Shown piece by piece: positions 61,958-64,000 of a stretch of DNA of 64,000 nucleotides. Source of the stretch: Sipunculus nudus (lineage: Eukaryota; Annelida; Sipuncula; Golfingiida; Sipunculidae); contig CM049309.1 in assembly GCA_026874595.1 (NCBI GenBank), positions 38,023,079 to 38,087,078 on the forward strand, given 5' to 3'. The position numbers and the translations under genes were made by a program. The stretch's first letter is position 1; each line of letters begins with the position of its first letter. Below the pieces are notes generated by a model. That model saw only the letters and a list, made by a program, of their open reading frames with translations. It was not told the origin of the DNA and made no database searches.

Positions 61958-62256
61958 TATATGGTGCGTGTTTGATGGTGGAGTAAGTTACACATTCCTA
62001 AAAAACACAGCTTATAAAAGCTAATATTATCCTATTGGTCGAGAATCATTTCACACTGTTTGTTTTTTATGAGAATGTATGTGTGAAAATGTAACTATTT
62101 AGTTTCAGTCGATTTTGTAATTTAACAGAACAAATGGAGAGAACTATTGAAGGACGGACCTCAACGCATGGAAATGTTCGACGAACTCAGTCTGATGATT
62201 TTGGACAGCCTGCTCAAGTGTGCTTTTGGCTGCAAAGAGACGATTCAGCTGGAGGG
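50730..62256 (+). CDS. Gene C: CYP4-family cytochrome P450, exons 1-5 (continues past the right edge)
   Basis: Third CYP4 of the cluster, head-to-tail with A and B. Exons: 50730-50909, 52534-52678, 60720-60764, 61659-61786, 62129-62256. All four junctions are in phase. The N-terminal helix ([20 protein letters not shown]), hinge [12 protein letters not shown]-helix [14 protein letters not shown] and the exon 5 segment LLKCAFG are clear. Exon 6 onward (I-helix, haem loop) is not found up to 64000, so the gene may continue outside or be truncated. Intron 2 is about 8.0 kb and full of repeats. An in-frame ATG at 50652 would add 26 residues; the start at 50730 is preferred because it aligns with gene B. 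Function is as for gene B, by family. Confidence 0.86.
50910..52533. other. Gene C intron 1 with a CpG-rich patch
   Basis: 51605-51730 is dense in CGCG and GCGC (for example CGCGAGCGGCGCGTG) within AT-rich sequence, flanked by two direct 'gtgttttggatttc' / 'gtgatttggatttc' blocks. Nothing else is recognised. Confidence 0.5.
52534..52678 (+). CDS. Gene C exon 2
   Basis: [20 protein letters not shown] and on to [14 protein letters not shown]. Acceptor TTGATCTTGTAG, donor AACG|GTGAGG. Its 3' end and donor are amplified in the following intron. Confidence 0.88.
52655..53880 (+). repeat. Minisatellite made from the exon 2 end plus splice donor, about 10 copies
   Basis: The seed is the exon 2 end and donor (AACTATCTTAACAACAAACG|GTGAGG) plus the following 'aataatcat(t/g)ttgatat(c/t)cattagact'. 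A partial copy follows at 52725-52790. A run of about 72 bp units starts near 53204, 53272, 53344, 53411, 53483, 53544, 53616, 53682, 53754 and 53814. Several keep AAACGGTGAGG intact (53411 and 53754 units nearly so). Confidence 0.88.
53881..54603. other. Gene C intron 2, plain segment
   Basis: AT-rich; nothing recognised. Confidence 0.5.
54604..55860 (+). repeat. Tandem duplication, about 717 bp unit, in gene C intron 2
   Basis: Copy 1 starts 'gtgcccacatggggcccatg' (54608), copy 2 'gtgcccacttggggcccatg' (55325). Matching continues through 'gtgggcccatggcggg', 'acataaaataaacaacaat', 'acccagccaaaatatcctat' and 'ataggaaactgg'. The second copy ends at about 55858. Confidence 0.88.
55860..56300. 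repeat. Extreme AT stretch with a 70 bp direct repeat
   Basis: 'aatcagataaataaatatta' occurs at about 55865 and 56174. Confidence 0.75.
56301..57000 (+). other. GC-balanced patch with two short ORFs
   Basis: Frames 56348-56644 ([27 protein letters not shown]) and 56726-56917 ([20 protein letters not shown]) are next to each other and differ in composition from the intron around them. They contain TGACGTCA at about 56489. I do not recognise either; possibly a processed fragment or transposon piece. Confidence 0.25.
57001..60719. other. Rest of gene C intron 2
   Basis: Mostly AT-rich. A repeat head with GTCCGTC at 58345-58380 resembles 28120. A minus-strand 67-codon frame (60229-60026; [20 protein letters not shown]) lies in a GC-balanced patch and looks weakly coding, but no family is recognised. 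Confidence 0.45.
60720..60764 (+). CDS. Gene C exon 3 (45 nt)
   Basis: [14 protein letters not shown] between TTATTTCAG and CTTG|GTAATA; same size and phase as gene B exon 3. Confidence 0.88.
61659..61786 (+). CDS. Gene C exon 4 (C-helix)
   Basis: [20 protein letters not shown] then [20 protein letters not shown]. Acceptor TTTTGTAG, donor ATG|GTCAGT. 128 nt. Confidence 0.9.
61914..61952. repeat. (TA)n microsatellite in gene C intron 4
   Basis: About 19 TA units. Confidence 0.95.
62129..62256 (+). CDS. Gene C exon 5
   Basis: [20 protein letters not shown] then [14 protein letters not shown], ending GG|GTATGT in phase 2. Acceptor TTTAACAG. 128 nt. Confidence 0.9.
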
Positions 62257-62320
62257 GTATGTTATTATATACAGTATCACAGAATAACCATTTGACATAT
62301 CTGCTGCTGCTATCTGTATG

Positions 62321-62470
62321 TACAGTAAACCCTCGCCTAACACCCACCTCTGATTAGCGACAACCTCAAAACAACGACAACGGGCTCCGATTCTTTATAT
62401 AAGATTAAGTCCTGGCACGGAAGACCACTTCGCAAAAGCGACCACTTTATCAAAGTCCGTTCTTTATATA
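62321..62470 (+). mobile_element. pogo/Tigger-like terminal fragment
   Basis: TA followed by CAGTAAACCCTCGCCTAAC and then 'gattagcgacaacctc' and 'aaaagcgaccac', the style of Tigger/pogo ends at a TA target. No other end is found, so it is a truncated copy. It lies 65 bases after exon 5 of gene C. Confidence 0.5.
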
Positions 62471-63290
62471 CCAGCCACGTGATCAGTACTAGTAGCCTTT
62501 TTTTGGAACTTATAGAATTGTCCCTGAGATATTTGGTAACAGACAGTGCATTGTATCTCTATACCATCAATAATATCTTCAAATATTGTCAGCAGCTGCA
62601 ACTCATCTCATTGAACCCATCTCATGTTGGTCTTGGTCTGATTATAAATGTTTCATGCTGATAGACTAATAGGTATTGATGAAGCAAGCTATTTCAGTGT
62701 TATGATGCAATGCAAAATATTTTTTCATTATCTTTGAAGTCTTTGCACTTGGATTGACTGCTCAAAATAATAATTTTGTCAAAAAACATGCAGAAAACAG
62801 ATCACTGGGAGCTATTTTTTTGTGAAACGGGTACAGAGTTGAAGGGTATTATTTAGTAAGTGGATAATTTTCCTTGACGAGGTCTGAAACTTCTTTTTTG
62901 AGATCAATCAAACATTCCTTGGCTTTCCTTGTCTTTTCAGCCTCCATTTCTTGATCTTTTCGGTTTGCTATTTTACGACATATTTTTATATTTCATTCTG
63001 AGGATGGTCCTTCTTACTGATGTATCTAAGTGGTTGAAATTGTCCTTGGTTTTCGCCCTAGTGGTAAACATTATCTTGGGAAAGTTTTGATGAAGTAGCT
63101 GATGTACTCGGATCCGGGTAAAGAGAATGATCGCTGAAATGCATTAAACGGAAAGGAGTGATGATGAAACGGAATGAGTGAGTAGATTACTAAAAAAAAG
63201 GTAATTGCTGAGTCCACGCGAGTGAGTACAGACCTCCAACTAATGAATCATTATACATCATTCATTTGCATAGACGGCATGTTATATCCA
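62471..63290. other. Gene C downstream intron, nothing recognised
   Basis: No exon 6 of gene C was found here. Confidence 0.5.
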
Positions 63291-63299
63291 GCTACTACT

Positions 63300-64000
63300 A
63301 CTTTCACCTTCATTGTATCCGCCAAAACGAAGTTTTGCGGATACTATGTTTTTGACCGGGTTCCGCCGCCGCCGCCGCCGCGTTCGTTTCCGGAGAACTC
63401 CTCTGAGACTACTGGACAGATTTTTCCGAAACTTACAAAAATTATCGGGTCACATGTGAACTGGTGCCTAACCAAGTGACCTTGACCTCTGACCTTTCGT
63501 CTCTGCCCAGCGTCCGTTTGTGCGTCTGTTTCCACACATAAACCCATATATCTCGGGAACCGTTTGACCGATCCGGAAAATTTTTTTTACACAAATGTAG
63601 CCCTGGGATAGCTTTAAAACATACACACCAAAAGGTGGCGCCACCTGCAACCATGTTTGCACAGTGTCCATCTGTTCATCTGCCTGGGGTTAAAATCACT
63701 CATATCTCTGCAGTGGTTTGACTAATTCACCTAAAATTTGGCATGCGTATACATCCTAGAAAGCTTTCTCGATTTTATGACAGGTGGTGCCACCTACATT
63801 CACGTTAACGCTCCAAACATATACCCATATATCTTGGGAACCGTTTGACCGATCTGGAAAAAAAATTCACACAAATGTAGCCCTGGGATAGCTTTATAAC
63901 ATACACAACAAAAGGTGGCGCCACCTGCAACCATGTTTGCACAGTGTCCATCTGTTCATCTACCTGGGGTTAAAATCACTCATATCTCTGCAGTGGTTTG
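63300..64000 (+). repeat. Satellite-like tandem repeat, about 280 bp unit, cut by the right edge
   Basis: Copy 1 about 63542-63822; copy 2 about 63823 to the end. Nearly identical over 'gggaaccgtttgaccgat', 'tgtagccctgggatagcttt', 'aaaggtggcgccacctgcaa' and 'ctctgcagtggtttg'. Preceded by (CCG)n at about 63363-63382. Confidence 0.9.

Overview
This is an AT-rich eukaryotic genomic window: multi-exon genes with GT-AG introns, LINE, LTR and DNA-transposon debris, long (TA)n microsatellites and poly-C/G runs. It looks like an invertebrate animal. A marine invertebrate such as a mollusc would fit the repeat style, but the sequence does not prove the taxon. Nothing bacterial is present: no operons, CRISPR arrays or intact rRNA.

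The backbone is a head-to-tail cluster of three cytochrome P450 family 4 (CYP4, CYP4F-like) genes, all on the + strand. Gene A is cut by the left edge and only its last two coding exons are present (1036-1183, 5301-5472). Gene B has all twelve exons (9512-21986), carries the CYP4 signature [13 protein letters not shown] and the haem-binding FAAGPRNCIG loop, and would encode about 504 residues, except that its exon 5 and exon 6 do not join in frame. Gene C starts at 50730 and runs off the right edge; exons 1-5 are present, with an 8 kb intron 2. Genes B and C share exon lengths (180, 142/145, 45, 128, 128), so they are tandem paralogues. A lone exon-5 copy with an in-frame stop (about 23583-23706) is the relic of a fourth copy.

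The 28.7 kb between B and C is almost all repeats: an 887 bp Gypsy-type LTR with polypurine tract and an internally deleted pol remnant (23775-25343, minus), LINE reverse-transcriptase remnants, a tRNA-like sequence, satellite-like tandem repeats, a diverged local duplication (30.2-31.2 and 32.4-34.0 kb), a GC-rich block with strongly pairing hairpins (31.35-31.52 kb), a decayed minus-strand coding region resembling a cysteine peptidase (about 42.9-46.96 kb), and nested inverted repeats (47.8-50.6 kb) that end about 120 bp before the gene C start codon.

The most unusual pattern is in the P450 introns. In gene B intron 4 and in gene C intron 2, the 3' end of the preceding exon together with its splice donor has been amplified into a minisatellite (about 5 and about 10 copies). 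The two arrays are unrelated in sequence but built the same way, giving rows of decoy or alternative 5' splice sites. The expected biochemistry of the cluster is ER-bound omega-hydroxylation of fatty acids or eicosanoid-like lipids.
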